A stretch of DNA of 64,000 nucleotides from JASHPR01 sp963778075 (GCA_963778075.1 CAVZTJ010000001.1:124001-188000), one strand, 5' to 3'; positions 1-10,258 are shown, counted from the first letter of the stretch. The notes: generated from the letters alone by a model not told the origin. A program made the numbers and translations.

Positions 1-444
1 GCCCAGGTGCGGGTCAGGCCCGGAGAACACGGCGATGATCTGGCGCAGCGCCGAGAACACCGTGGGCCGGCGGCTCCGCTCCTCCTCGGTGAACATGCCA
101 ATGGGCTCCGGTATGACCACCTCGACCTGCGCGGGCGCGCCAGGCCCGACCTCGTCACCGGCGCGGCGCATCGCGTCACCGATCACGGGCAGCAGGATCT
201 GACCACGTTCGTTGAGCGCGGTCGCGGTGATCTGGCGCCCGCGCGCGACCAGCTCGATGCACGGGTCCACGTACGCCATGTGCCACCGGCTGTACCGGCC
301 CGGGTATTCCATGCCGGAGCTGAGCACACCGCCGCGGCGCGCCTCGACCTGCCGGGTCACGTCATCCAGCAGGGCCGGGTCGAACGGGGAGTCATTCCGG
401 CGGACCCGGACCCCGCCCGCTGTATCGAACTGCTTCTCGCCCAT
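1..444 (-). CDS. trpE: Anthranilate synthase, fused TrpE-TrpG type, N-terminal part (runs off the window)
   Basis: The reverse strand encodes the first 148 residues of a protein starting MGEKQFDTAGG. The stretch SGMEYPGRYSRWHMAYVDP is characteristic of the single-chain anthranilate synthases of actinobacteria, in which the chorismate-binding TrpE part is followed by a glutamine amidotransferase part. The enzyme makes anthranilate from chorismate and glutamine, the first committed step of tryptophan synthesis. Only the N-terminal region is present, so catalytic residues and the amidotransferase half cannot be checked. The ATG at 444 was chosen because it directly follows the attenuator. Regulation by the upstream trp leader supports the assignment strongly. 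Confidence 0.85.
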   Translation of the reverse strand, partial: MGEKQFDTAGGVRVRRNDSPFDPALLDDVTRQVEARRGGVLSSGMEYPGRYSRWHMAYVDPCIELVARGRQITATALNERGQILLPVIGDAMRRAGDEVGPGAPAQVEVVIPEPIGMFTEEERSRRPTVFSALRQIIAVFSGPDPHLG

Positions 445-490
445 ATCGGCACTCGCCTCGGTGTCAGGCCCGGAGCCAGGCGGTGCGGAC

Positions 491-523
491 AACAAAAGCG
501 ACCGCCGGCTGCCGGGCGGTCGC
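491..523 (-). terminator. trp attenuator: intrinsic terminator in the trpE leader
   Basis: On the minus strand a perfect 9-bp stem (GCGACCGCC at 523-515, GGCGGTCGC at 506-498) with an 8-nt loop is followed by TTTTGTT at 497-491, a Rho-independent terminator 47 nt before the trpE start. Its 5' arm contains ACCGCC, which can also pair with GGCGGT at 557-552 just after the leader stop codon, giving the competing antiterminator. GGCGG at 556-552 can in turn pair with CCGCC at 567-563. These are the three alternative helices of a classical amino-acid attenuator. Confidence 0.85.
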
Positions 524-557
524 TATCAGGATCTGCGTGCGCGAGCCAGGAACCGCC

Positions 558-599
558 TTAGGGGCGGCGCCACCAGCCTGCGGTCAGGATCGCGCGCAT
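558..599 (-). CDS. trpL: trp operon leader peptide (13 aa)
   Basis: A short reading frame on the minus strand encodes MRAILTAGWWRRP, with two adjacent tryptophan codons, and stops at TAA (560-558). It lies immediately before the alternative helices and terminator upstream of anthranilate synthase. In the standard model, ribosome stalling at the UGG-UGG pair when charged tRNA-Trp is scarce frees GGCGGT to pair with the terminator's 5' arm and lets transcription continue. The ribosome binding site is weak (AGGCTCC about 10 nt before ATG). Streptomyces trp leaders also carry two or three consecutive Trp codons. Confidence 0.85.
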   Translation of the reverse strand: MRAILTAGWWRRP

Positions 600-1103
600 G
601 CGAGGAGCCTAGCAGCACCGACTCTGCTTTTGGCTCACCTCGCGTCAGCCGGCTTGGCGGCAGGGCGGAGTCACCCGGCTTGGCGGCAGGGCGGAAAAGG
701 ATTTCTTGATTTCTCCCGGGACGCGTGCACGCGCTGCCGACGGTGGCCGCGGAGCAGGCTGCGGTGCTGGTGGTGGAGCGGCTTCTAGCTGCAGGTCGTG
801 AATCAGAGCAGGTCAGGGCCGGGAGGAGGTCGTTTCGGGTGCCTTTGAATGGTTCCGCACCCCCCCTGTCCGGGCGGCGCCAGACGAGCGCGGCGGCCGG
901 GCCGAGGCGGGCGGACGCGGGACGAAGGCGACATGGTAGGGGTTGACCGGCTTCTGACACAGATCTATGTTCCTTCTCGGAAAAGGATTTCCTCCCCTTT
1001 CTGACGGCAGGCTCGTCTCGGTCCACACGGGCACGCGCGCCGACGTGTCGGCGTTCCGCACGCCCTGACGGGCGTTGCGGGCCACTGACCTAGGGACCTG
1101 GCC
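600..1103. other. Intergenic region with short direct repeats, no gene recognised
   Basis: No convincing coding frame was found here. A 21-bp segment beginning CCGGCTTGGCGG occurs twice, at 649-669 and 675-695. A 13-bp segment GGAAAAGGATTTC occurs at 693-705 and again at 979-991. The region must hold the divergent promoters for the trp leader (minus) and the secreted protein at 1104 (plus), but I could not place -35/-10 boxes with confidence. Confidence 0.5.
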
Positions 1104-4100
1104 ATGACCGAGAATTGGCGCAGGTGCGCCGCCCTTGCCGCCGCTTTGACCACCTTGTTCGCGTTGTCGGTCCCGGCCCAGGCCGCAGCGATCGCGAGTC
1201 AGCCGCCGGGTGCGGGGACGGCCACCTTACTGCCGCTGCCGAACCTCCCGGTCAACGCGTGCCACAACAGCAGCCTGCCGCAGGACTACGGGACGAACTT
1301 CCCGGTCCCGGACGACCCGAATGGTTTCGGCTTCGCCAGCCAGACGGTGATCGGCTGGGAGGGGAACTATTACGCCCCGTTCGCCTACCTGTCCGGGTCG
1401 TACTTTGCCCGCGGCGTGCCGGACACCTACCAGCAGGATGGCCAGTCGTACTGCGGCGCGATGTACTCGTTCGGGGTGTACGACTACGGGCTTGCTGCCG
1501 GGCAGGCCCCGGCGCCGGGCTCGGTGCAATGGACCATGGCGGACGGGTACCTGCCCGCGCTGACCACCTCGTTCGTGCGCAACAGCGTGAAGGTCTCGAT
1601 CACCGACTTCGCCGACAAGCAGACCATCGCCGGAAATCCGGTCGAACTGGTCTACACCCGGGTCTCCGTGACCAACCAGGGCACGGCGGCGGTGACCGTG
1701 CCGTCCGGCCAATCCGGGCCGGGCCTGGTCGAACTGGACAGCAACCCGGATGCGGTCGCGCCGGGCGCCACCGTGCGGCACGACTTCGTCGCGGCGGTGG
1801 ACACGTTCGGTTCCGGGCAGGCGCTGCCCGGCACGGCCACGCTGACCTCCGACGCGCTGTCCTATGACCGCGCGTTCGGGCACATGGCGGGCTACTGGGA
1901 TCAGCGGCTGTCGGCCATCCCCACGCTGTCGCTGCCCAACATCACGCTGCCCGACACCGCCGGGCTGGCCGACCCCGGCCAGGCCATCGACAACGCGTAC
2001 AAGGCGGCGTTCGTCTACACCAGGATCGTGCAGGTCGCCAGCGCGCCGTTCTCCGGGGCGAACAACTACGACTGGCTGCTCAACCACGACCTGCCGGGCA
2101 TCCTGGCCAACCGGTTCGCGCTCGGCGACTACACGGACGCCCAGAACCTGCTGCTCGTCGGCCGGATCTCGGAGGATCCCAGCTTCAACGAGGAGGGCGC
2201 GAACTGGTACTGGGACGGCGTGTGGCGGACCCCGGTCGCGTGGGCGCAGTACCTGGAAGGCACCAACAACGTCGCGTTCGTCAAGAAGTACTTTCACGAT
2301 GACGCGAACGGGCCGAGCCAGTGGGGCCCGAGCCTCTACACGATGATGCACACCGACTACCTGTCGCAGCTCAACCCCGGCACGGGTTACCTGGACTCGT
2401 CCTTTGACAACGACTCCGGCGGCACCTGGCTGTTCGACGACGAGACCGCGCTGGCCGGCCTGTCCGCTTACGCGTACATCGCGACCAGGATCGGCGACCA
2501 GGACGAGGCCCAGTGGGCCCAGGGCGCCTACACCAGCCTGCTGAACGCAACCAACGCGGGACTGGCCGCCAACGAGAAGGCGAACGGCTTCGACTTCCTG
2601 CCGTGCGAGGTGAACGTGCCGGTCACGGCCGACCGCTGCGACAGCCCCAGCGACGCCAACTGGGCCTCCCAGGCTCTGTGGGGCGAGAACCCGTGGACCA
2701 TCTTCCTGCAGGGAGGCCAGCTCAACGGCATCCTCGGCGAGCCGTCGCAGACCGACAACCTGTACCAGATGGGCTTCGCCCGGTTGCAGGGAAGCGTGCC
2801 CTACCCGTCCTTCGGCGCCTACACCGGCTACAGCGTCGCCCTGAACACCGCGTACGCGGCGGCGGGGCTCTACAGCGACGAGTACCGCGACCTGCCGATC
2901 ACCAGCTATGCCTGGCAGATCGCCAGCACCACCGGCGGCCCGAACGCGTGGTGGGAAGCCAACGGCTCGCCGCCGGATCCGGACAACCCCTGGCAGGGCA
3001 GCCACGCCGCGCCCGAGTTCGGCGCGATCCCCTACGCCTGGCCGATGGCGGGCCAGACGCAGACCCTCCTGCAGTCCCTGGTCGCCCAGGGCCTGGCCAC
3101 GGCCAAGAACCCGGACGGCTCGACGTCGTACCACACCGCGCTGTACATCGGGCGTGGCGTGCCCGATACCTGGATCGTCCCCGGCCAAACCATCTCGGTC
3201 GGCCACCTGACCGCGTTCTACGACGAGAACACAGGGCGGCGGGACACGTACGGCGTGCGCATCAGCGTCGGACGCGGAGACGGGGCACCGCTCGTCATCG
3301 TGAGCCTGACCGGGGACGTTCCCGGCAACGACGTGCAGATCCAGCTGCCGGCATTCGCCGACATGGGTGTGGCCGCGGTCCTCGGCGGCCGCTACGACGC
3401 GGCCACGCACACGGTCACGCTGAGCCCGGGCCGCGGGTCAGCCGTGATCCAGTTGGGCAACGCGGCGCGCCCGTCGGTCGCCGTGCAGGTGGCCAGCACC
3501 GTGCCAGGCCAGCACACCCAGCCGACCCTGACGGCCGGGATCGCGACGACCGCGACCGGCACCATCACCAACAACGGCCACACCGACCTGCGCAACGTGA
3601 CGCTGACCCCGCATGCGCCGCAGGGCTGGACCGTGACGGCGACGTCCGCGACCAGCTTCGGCACCGTCGCGCCGGGCACGGCCAAGACCGCGACCTGGTC
3701 GGTCACGCCGCCCGCCGACGAGAACGGCAGCGACGGCCTGGTCGTGTCGGCCAGCTACGAAGCGGGCTTCGGCACCGCGGGCTCGGCCAGCGCCGAGCAG
3801 TGGATGCACATACAACGGCCGCTGCCGCTGCCGCCGGGAGCGACCGACCTGGCCCTGACCGCGACCCCCTCGGCGTCCTACACGTCGCCCTGGACGACGG
3901 TGACCGCGATCAACAACGGGATCTACCCGGTGCAGTCGAACGACGACAACGACCTGACCCCGTACTGGGGTACCTGGCCGGAGGCCGGCTCACAGTACAT
4001 GGAACTGGACTGGAGCCAGCCGGTCACGACCAACGGGAGCTCGGTCTACTTCGCCGACGACGGGGGCGGGCTGCAGCTGCCCGCATCCTGGACCGTTCAG

Positions 4101-4286
4101 TACTGGAACGGCAGCGCGTTCGTGAACGTCAGCGACCCGAGTTCGTATCCGGAGGCGGATAACACCTTCAACCAGGTGACGTTCGACCCGGTGACCACGA
4201 CCAAGCTGCGCGTCGTGATGCAGGCCGCCGCGACCGCGGGCGGGGTCGGGGCCATCCAGTGGGTGGTGCCCAGCATTCCGGGCTAG
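1104..4286 (+). CDS. Secreted carbohydrate-active protein with NEW3 and F5/8-type C (discoidin) domains
   Basis: This 1060-aa protein begins with an export signal (MTENWRRCAALAAALTTLF, followed by a VPAQAAA cleavage region). The large central region (about 250-720) is rich in Trp/Tyr and acidic residues, with helical-barrel-like stretches such as NNYDWLLNHDLPG and NWYWDGVWRTPVAW, suggesting an (alpha/alpha)6-type glycosidase fold; I could not assign a family. Residues about 790-900 (TGTITNNGHTDLRNVTLTP) match a NEW3-type Ig-like domain, and the last 130 residues (ALTATPSASYTSPW to VVPSIPG) resemble a galactose-binding F5/8 C module. It probably degrades or binds polysaccharide outside the cell. 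Start: AGGGACCTGGCC precedes ATG. Confidence 0.6.
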   Translation: MTENWRRCAALAAALTTLFALSVPAQAAAIASQPPGAGTATLLPLPNLPVNACHNSSLPQDYGTNFPVPDDPNGFGFASQTVIGWEGNYYAPFAYLSGSYFARGVPDTYQQDGQSYCGAMYSFGVYDYGLAAGQAPAPGSVQWTMADGYLPALTTSFVRNSVKVSITDFADKQTIAGNPVELVYTRVSVTNQGTAAVTVPSGQSGPGLVELDSNPDAVAPGATVRHDFVAAVDTFGSGQALPGTATLTSDALSYDRAFGHMAGYWDQRLSAIPTLSLPNITLPDTAGLADPGQAIDNAYKAAFVYTRIVQVASAPFSGANNYDWLLNHDLPGILANRFALGDYTDAQNLLLVGRISEDPSFNEEGANWYWDGVWRTPVAWAQYLEGTNNVAFVKKYFHDDANGPSQWGPSLYTMMHTDYLSQLNPGTGYLDSSFDNDSGGTWLFDDETALAGLSAYAYIATRIGDQDEAQWAQGAYTSLLNATNAGLAANEKANGFDFLPCEVNVPVTADRCDSPSDANWASQALWGENPWTIFLQGGQLNGILGEPSQTDNLYQMGFARLQGSVPYPSFGAYTGYSVALNTAYAAAGLYSDEYRDLPITSYAWQIASTTGGPNAWWEANGSPPDPDNPWQGSHAAPEFGAIPYAWPMAGQTQTLLQSLVAQGLATAKNPDGSTSYHTALYIGRGVPDTWIVPGQTISVGHLTAFYDENTGRRDTYGVRISVGRGDGAPLVIVSLTGDVPGNDVQIQLPAFADMGVAAVLGGRYDAATHTVTLSPGRGSAVIQLGNAARPSVAVQVASTVPGQHTQPTLTAGIATTATGTITNNGHTDLRNVTLTPHAPQGWTVTATSATSFGTVAPGTAKTATWSVTPPADENGSDGLVVSASYEAGFGTAGSASAEQWMHIQRPLPLPPGATDLALTATPSASYTSPWTTVTAINNGIYPVQSNDDNDLTPYWGTWPEAGSQYMELDWSQPVTTNGSSVYFADDGGGLQLPASWTVQYWNGSAFVNVSDPSSYPEADNTFNQVTFDPVTTTKLRVVMQAAATAGGVGAIQWVVPSIPG

Positions 4287-4299
4287 GGCCGTTCGGGTG

Positions 4300-4608
4300 T
4301 TAGGGCCAGTCGGCCGGTTCGAACTTGGCTAGCGGCCAGCCGCCCGCGGCCAGCCTGGACCGGACCCTGGCCACGTCGGCGTCGTTGGCCTGCTGGTGGG
4401 TCACGGACTTGATGGCGTCGCGGATCGCCTGGGCCGAGTCCGGGTCGGACTCGCTGGCCAGTTCCTCGCCGATCTCCTGGACCTCCTTGTCGGTCAGCTG
4501 GCTGCCAAGCAAGGCGAACAGGGGGATGTAGTCGACATCGGGCACGCCTTCGGGATATCCGGCGCGCAGCCAGCCGATGATCGAGCTCAGGAAGGGTGGC
4601 AGCGCCAT
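4300..4608 (-). CDS. DUF3349-family protein
   Basis: This 102-aa soluble protein (MALPPFLSSIIGWLRAGYPE...) has the length and the N-terminal FLSSIIGWLRAGYPEGVP motif of the actinobacterial DUF3349 family, whose function is unknown. In mycobacteria the same order, DUF3349 gene, small membrane protein gene, pitA, is found, and it is repeated here on one strand with short spacers (35 and 18 bp), so the three are probably co-transcribed. GAGGG stands 8 nt before the ATG. A role linked to phosphate uptake is inferred only from neighbourhood. Confidence 0.75.
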   Translation of the reverse strand: MALPPFLSSIIGWLRAGYPEGVPDVDYIPLFALLGSQLTDKEVQEIGEELASESDPDSAQAIRDAIKSVTHQQANDADVARVRSRLAAGGWPLAKFEPADWP

Positions 4609-4643
4609 GTCTCAAACCCTCTCGATGAGGTGTGTCACGGGGT

Positions 4644-4922
4644 CTACTTGGCCGGAGCGGGGGCGGGGTGACCGATCTTGTACACCTCGTAGATGCCCCA
4701 GGCTATGGCGGCCAGAATCACCAGGAAACACAGGCCGGCGATGACCATGCCCAGCGGGCTTCCGCCGACCAGCACGTCGGAGTCACCGCCCTCGGTCGCG
4801 GCCCGGCGGGGGCCCTTGGACAGCGAGAACAGGCCGACGGCGAAGAGTGAAGGGAGCCCCGCACCCAAGACCAGGCCGAAGACCACGATCTTCCAGATTG
4901 CTTGCAGGTTGATCCAGGACAT
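4644..4922 (-). CDS. Small membrane protein of the pit cluster
   Basis: This 92-aa protein has two predicted membrane helices (about residues 10-32 and 56-80) separated by a basic and acidic loop (KGPRRAATEGGDSD). It starts with ATG preceded by AGGGA and lies 18 bp downstream of the phosphate transporter gene, in the position of the conserved membrane protein between pitA and the DUF3349 gene in mycobacteria. It may be an accessory subunit or regulator of PitA, but the sequence shows no motif that would prove this. Confidence 0.65.
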   Translation of the reverse strand: MSWINLQAIWKIVVFGLVLGAGLPSLFAVGLFSLSKGPRRAATEGGDSDVLVGGSPLGMVIAGLCFLVILAAIAWGIYEVYKIGHPAPAPAK

Positions 4923-4940
4923 TGTCTGCTTCCCTGTCGG

Positions 4941-6119
<1,179 letters not shown>

Positions 6120-6270
6120 GTCAGGTGTCGAGAGGGCACGGCCAACTATCAAGGGATAGTAACCAACTGGCCAACTGATGTTAACCTAACAGCCTCTTAA
6201 AGCTCTAGATTCATCTCTTAGAGTGCTTAAGCAGACATCTAACGTTAGATCCTGATAAAAGCCCAGGCGA
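6120..6270 (-). promoter_or_regulatory. AT-rich upstream region of pitA
   Basis: This stretch is much richer in A and T than its surroundings and lies between the pitA start and the decayed tricorn gene. On the minus strand, GTTAGGTTAAC, ATCAGTTGGCC and AGTTGGTTACT form loosely similar 11-nt units (about 6158-6192). Such spacing recalls actinobacterial PHO boxes, but the match to the GTTCACC consensus is poor. It probably contains the pitA promoter. Confidence 0.35.
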
Positions 6271-8745
6271 TCAACGCGGCGCGTCACGCGGATAGGTCTG
6301 TGGCTGCAGGCCGCGTGGTATGTCCCAGCCGATCACCCGCCGGGCGAGCTTCTCCACCACGAGCTGCGATGTGTGCCCGCCGCCGTTGCTCCGCACGTCG
6401 ACGATCAGCGCGTCGAGCTCCAGCTCGGTATGCAGGTCGCGGTGAAAATCGGCCCATCCAACGCTCATCATGTCCGGCACGTGCAGGTAGCCGATGCGCC
6501 CGCCGCCGAGCTCGCGCACCCGCTGCCGGCGCCCGGCGACCCAGTCCTGGTAGCGCAGCCGCCGGTCCTCATCGAGCGTGACGACCACCGCCCGGCGGAC
6601 CTCGCCGTCCCGGGCCGGGCCGATCGTCAGCTCCACCGGCTTGCCGGCGGCGCCGACCAGCAGCGGGCCGGGCCCAACGCCGTTCAGCGGCCGGCCGTCG
6701 ATCGCGAGCAGCGTGTCCCCCGGGCCGACCTGCGCGCCGGGAGCGGCCAGCGGGGACCGGGCGCGGGGGTCTGAGGACTCGCCGGGCAGCACTCTGGTCA
6801 CCGTCCACCGCCCGGCGGCGTCGCGTTCAAGGTCGGCGCCGAGCAGTCCGAGTCCGGGATCGTCACCCCCGTCATCGCCGTCGGCGGCCACCACGTACGC
6901 GTGGGAGGTGCCGAGCTCGCCGAACACCTCCCACATCAGGTCGGCGAAGTCCCGCGCCCCGGCGATCCGGTCCAGCAGCGGCCGGTAGGACTCGAGCACG
7001 GCGTCCCAGTCCACCCCGGCCAGGTCGGGCACCCAGAAGTCGTGCCGGATGAGGCGGCCCGCTTCGTCATAAGCGTTGCGCCACAGCGCAGCGGGATCGG
7101 CGAGGTACCTGGCCCGGGACTTGTCCACGCTCACCCGGTCCGCCGGGCTGTCCGGGTCTGGCTTGCGACTGGCAGGCGCGACGCACAGCTTCCCGTGGTC
7201 GCTGATCACCAGCACGCTGCCGTCGCCGCTTACCTCGAACCAGTCCAGTTCGTCGGCCAGCTCGGTGCACCGCTGTGCGTCCAGGTCGAAGTGCTCCAGG
7301 TTCGGCCGCGGCGCGTCGTCGCCTAGGTTGGGACCGCCCTCGCCGAGGTTCCCCGTCACCGGCTCCCTTAGCCAGGCGAGCCCATCCTTGACCGCGCGCA
7401 GCGAGGAGTACCGCGACTCCGCCACCGGGATCTGCACGACCCGGCCGGCCAGGCCGTCGGCGTCGACGGCCACCAGCGCGGCCACGGCATCGTGCTCGCC
7501 GTCCTCCGCCGGAACCGTCCTCGTGGCGGCCGCCGACCGGCCGTGCCGCCGGGCAGCGGCGCGAACGGCGACGGCGTCGCCGCCGCCAGGGAGACCAGGT
7601 AGGGACGGCAGCCGTACGGGAACGACAGGTCGAATACCTGCGCGTCGTACACCGGGTCGAAGCTGCGCACCGACAGGAACGCCAGGTACTTGCCGTCCGC
7701 GGTGAACGCTGGATCGCTGTCGGTGAACCGCCCGTCGGTGACGTCGACGACGGCGCCGGGATCGGCGACCCGGACCATGCGCAGCCGCCGCAGCGGATCG
7801 GAACCCGGATGCGACCACGCCAGCCAGGCCGAGTCGGGCGACCATGCCAGCCCGGTGACCTCGCCATTGCCGGACGACGTCACGTCGGTCACCCCGCCCG
7901 ACGCGACATCGACGAACAGCAGCCTGCCGTCGCGGGTCGCGACCGCGAGCGTGCTGCCGGCCGGGGCTGCGGCCATGTCGGCCACCCAGCCGATGGCGCC
8001 GGCGGCGACGCGCCGGGGCGGGGCCTGGTGGCCGGCCCGTCGGCAGCCGTGATCTCGATCGCGTCCGGTCTTCCGCGTCGGGCACCCACGCGACCTGCCC
8101 GGTCCTGCCGAGCACGCGGGGCAGCCGCGCCCGGACCCCGGGAACGCCGAAGCGCACGCGCCGGGCCCGTCACGGTGCGTCAGCCAACGAAGGGTCCCGC
8201 AAGCTCGAAGGTGCCGACCTGGCCGGAATGGTCGCAGGACAGGCTGCCCAGGTGATCTTCCGCGGAGATCAGCCGCGGCGCCCGGGCGGCGGGCGCGGAC
8301 AGGCTGAACTCGAGCCGCCGGGGTTCCTCGGTGCCGAGAGAGTCAAGAACCCAGACGTCGCCAGCGCAGTGGTAGACGATTCGCTGCCCGTCGGTGCTGG
8401 CGTTGCGGGCGTAGTGGCCGTCGTGGTCGGTGTGCCGTCGAGGTCACTGCCGTCAAGCGCGCAGGAGTACAGGTTGCCGGTGCCTTGGCAGTCGGACAGG
8501 AACGCGAGCCTGCCGCCGACCAGCATCGGACTGGCGAACTGGTCAGGCGCACCGTCGAGCAGCCTGGTGAAGCCCGCGATCGTTCCCCGCCCGGCCGTAC
8601 CCAGAGTTTTCCCGCCGTGCCACCCCGGTACCGCTTCCAGTGCGCCGGCTCGCGGAAGCTGCTGGTGAGCAGCGCGACCCCGGTGGTCTCCAAGGCCACG
8701 TCGCTGACCAGGCCGAACGGCAAAGCTCTCGACGGGCCACCGCCG
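6271..8745 (-). pseudogene. Tricorn protease, decayed (truncated at both ends, several frameshifts)
   Basis: Pieces of tricorn protease follow one another on the minus strand in different frames. FREPAHWKRYRGGTAGKLWV (near 8650) and LAFLSDCQGTGNLYSCALDG (near 8500) are from the first propeller. Others are ATRDGRLLFVDVASGGVTDV (near 7920), a central Asp-rich linker, the PDZ-like region (LLAIDGRPLNGVGPGPLLV) and YLHVPDMMSVGWADFHRDL of the core. The frame changes near 8220, 8100, 8000 and 7550. The protein stops at TYPRDAPR (6271), just after DVRSNGGGHTSQLVVEKLARR, so the region with the catalytic serine is missing. Intact tricorn is a large cytosolic peptidase acting downstream of the proteasome; this copy cannot be active. 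Confidence 0.85.
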
Positions 8746-9013
8746 TCAAGGTCGGCGGCATCAGCGGCCGGAAGCGCGTGTGCCTTGGTCTCGGCGAACG
8801 GGCCGTCGCTGATCCCAGCACCTCGCCGTCGCGGACCCGCACAGTGACGGCGTCGGCGGCCGGGCGCAGATGGCCGCCGTACAGGTTCACGCCGCGCTCG
8901 TTCACATCGGCGGCCCAGACCTCGATCTCCGGGTCCTCGACGACGGACTCATCCGGATCGCCCATATCGGGCTCGGCGAGCTCGTCCAGACAGTGGATCA
9001 TCAGGTATCTCAT
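8746..9013 (-). pseudogene. YCII/DGPF-domain protein, truncated and fused to the tricorn remnant
   Basis: The start MRYLMIHCLDELAEPD with AGGATGCAGCC before ATG, followed by WAADVNERGVNLYGGHLRP, is typical of YCII-related (DGPF) proteins. The frame then breaks near 8815 (GEVLG), and the diagnostic SDGPFAETKA continues in another frame at about 8812-8780. The sequence next passes, near 8745, into tricorn sequence that begins inside its first propeller. The domain's second half is missing. YCII proteins are small dimeric enzymes or sigma-factor-associated proteins. The join of two truncated genes in the same orientation indicates deletion or recombination. Confidence 0.7.
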
Positions 9014-9098
9014 GGCTGCATCCTGTCGGCTGCTGTCCCTGGTCGTCCTCACGACGAACGAGACGGCGCCCCATGGACACCGAGCGCGGAATTGGCTC

Positions 9099-9171
9099 AT
9101 CGATGTACCAGAAGGCCGCTTCTTTAGAGCCCATCGGTACATCGATCTCTGGGGTCCGTCGGTTCATCGAT
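9099..9171. promoter_or_regulatory. Three copies of a GGTACATCGAT-like element
   Basis: ATCGATGTACC at 9099-9109 is the exact inverted complement of GGTACATCGAT at 9136-9146. A third copy with one change, GGTTCATCGAT, lies at 9161-9171, 25 bp from the second. They occupy the space between the YCII remnant and the ornithine-cyclodeaminase-like gene. This looks like a set of regulator binding sites upstream of the YCII gene; the regulator is unknown. Confidence 0.45.
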
Positions 9172-9194
9172 ACGGGCGGAAGGCGGCCCCTGCC

Positions 9195-10242
9195 CTAGAA
9201 GTCGACCCAGGTGCCGGCGCCCTGGTCGGCGGCGTTGCGGTAGGCGAGCCTGGCCGCGACCAGGTCCTCGATGGCCAGGCCGAGGGACTCGAAGACGGTG
9301 ATCTCGGCGTCGGCAGCCCGGCCCGGCGCCGCGCCAGTGAGCAGCTCGCCAAGCTCGGCCCGGACGTGGTCCGGCCCGATCGCGCCTTCCGCCTGGGCCA
9401 GGACGTAGTCGCCAGCCTCGTTGGCGACCGACTCCCGGCTGTCGGCGAACACGGCGGCGGCCGCCATCGTCTCGGCGTCGAGCTCGCGTGCCTGGGGCAC
9501 GCACGCGCCGACCGCGTTGATGTGCGCCCCTGGTTCCAGCCACGCTTTCTGCAACACCGGCTCGGACGAGCTGGTCGCGGTCACGACGATACTGGCCCCG
9601 GCGACCGCTTCGGCCGCCGAGGCGCAGGCGGTCACGGGCACGGCGGTGCGCTCGCGCATCTCCTCGGCGAACCGGCGCGCCTTGTCCGGTTCCCGGCCGG
9701 TGACCCGGACCCGGTCCAGCGGCCGCACCGCCGCGATCGCCAGCAGATGCGACCGCGCCTGCACGCCGGTGCCGATGATGGCGAGCTCCGCGGCGTCCGC
9801 CCGGGCCAGCAGCTCAGTGGCCACCGCCGAAACGGCCGCGGTGCGGATCTCGGTGACGGCCGACGCGTTGAGCAGCGCGAGTGGCTCGCCGGTCTGCGCG
9901 CTGGACAGCAGCACGACGCCCTGGTGCGAGTCGAGACCGCTGGCCGGGTTGCCGCCGAAGATGCAGATCGCCTTCAGGCCGTAGGCCGCGGCGGCCTCCT
10001 CCCCCGCGGCGGCCTGCTCCCTCGCGGCGGCCTGCTCCCTCCGCGGCCTGCTCCCTCGCGGCCAGGTAGGCCGGCATCAGCGCCATCATCCCGGCCGCGC
10101 CGGGCGGCCTGATGATCGTCCGCAGCGGCTGGTGCACCTGGCCGCCGGCGTACGCGGCGAGCGCGCCCCGCATCGCGGCGGCGCACTCGTCATAGGGCAG
10201 CAGGGCGTGTACCTCCCGGCTGCCGAGGACCAGCAGCTTCAT
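9195..10242 (-). pseudogene. Ornithine cyclodeaminase / alanine dehydrogenase family protein, frameshifted in a repeat
   Basis: The N-terminal part (MKLLVLGSREVHALLPYDEC to MMALMPAYLAA) and the C-terminal part (GLKAICIFGGNPASGLDSHQG, AIIGTGVQARSHL, ATSSSEPVLQ) belong to one family member of about 340 aa, but lie in different frames. The frame is lost at 9991-10060, in imperfect 18-bp units (GCGGCCTGCTCCCTCGCG type) whose last two total 34 rather than 36 bp. The family uses NAD(P) to deaminate or reduce amino acids or imines; the Rossmann motif GTGVQA is intact. It lies 16 bp after ftsH on the same strand. It may be a pseudogene, a slippage-switched gene or a sequencing error in GC-rich repeats. 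Confidence 0.75.
9991..10060. repeat. Imperfect 18-bp tandem repeat inside the cyclodeaminase-like gene
   Basis: Four units occur in a row: 9991-10008, 10009-10026, 10027-10045 and 10046-10060, of 18, 18, 19 and 15 bp, all variants of GCGGCCTGCTCCCTCGCG. On the minus strand they encode REQAA-type segments that interrupt the family sequence between PAYLAA and GLKAICIFGG. The last two units are 2 bp short of 36, which causes the frameshift. Confidence 0.8.
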
Positions 10243-10258
10243 CCGGCCCGCCGCCCGG

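Noticed and set aside
1227..3410. Long open frame (727 codons) on the minus strand over the secreted protein gene
   Set aside because: It is antisense to a protein with signal peptide and recognisable domains; its product is Arg/Val/Gly-rich low complexity, a usual result of high-GC codon bias.
6158..6192. PHO boxes upstream of pitA
   Set aside because: The 11-nt units match each other loosely but not the GTTCACC consensus; too weak to claim as a PhoP site.
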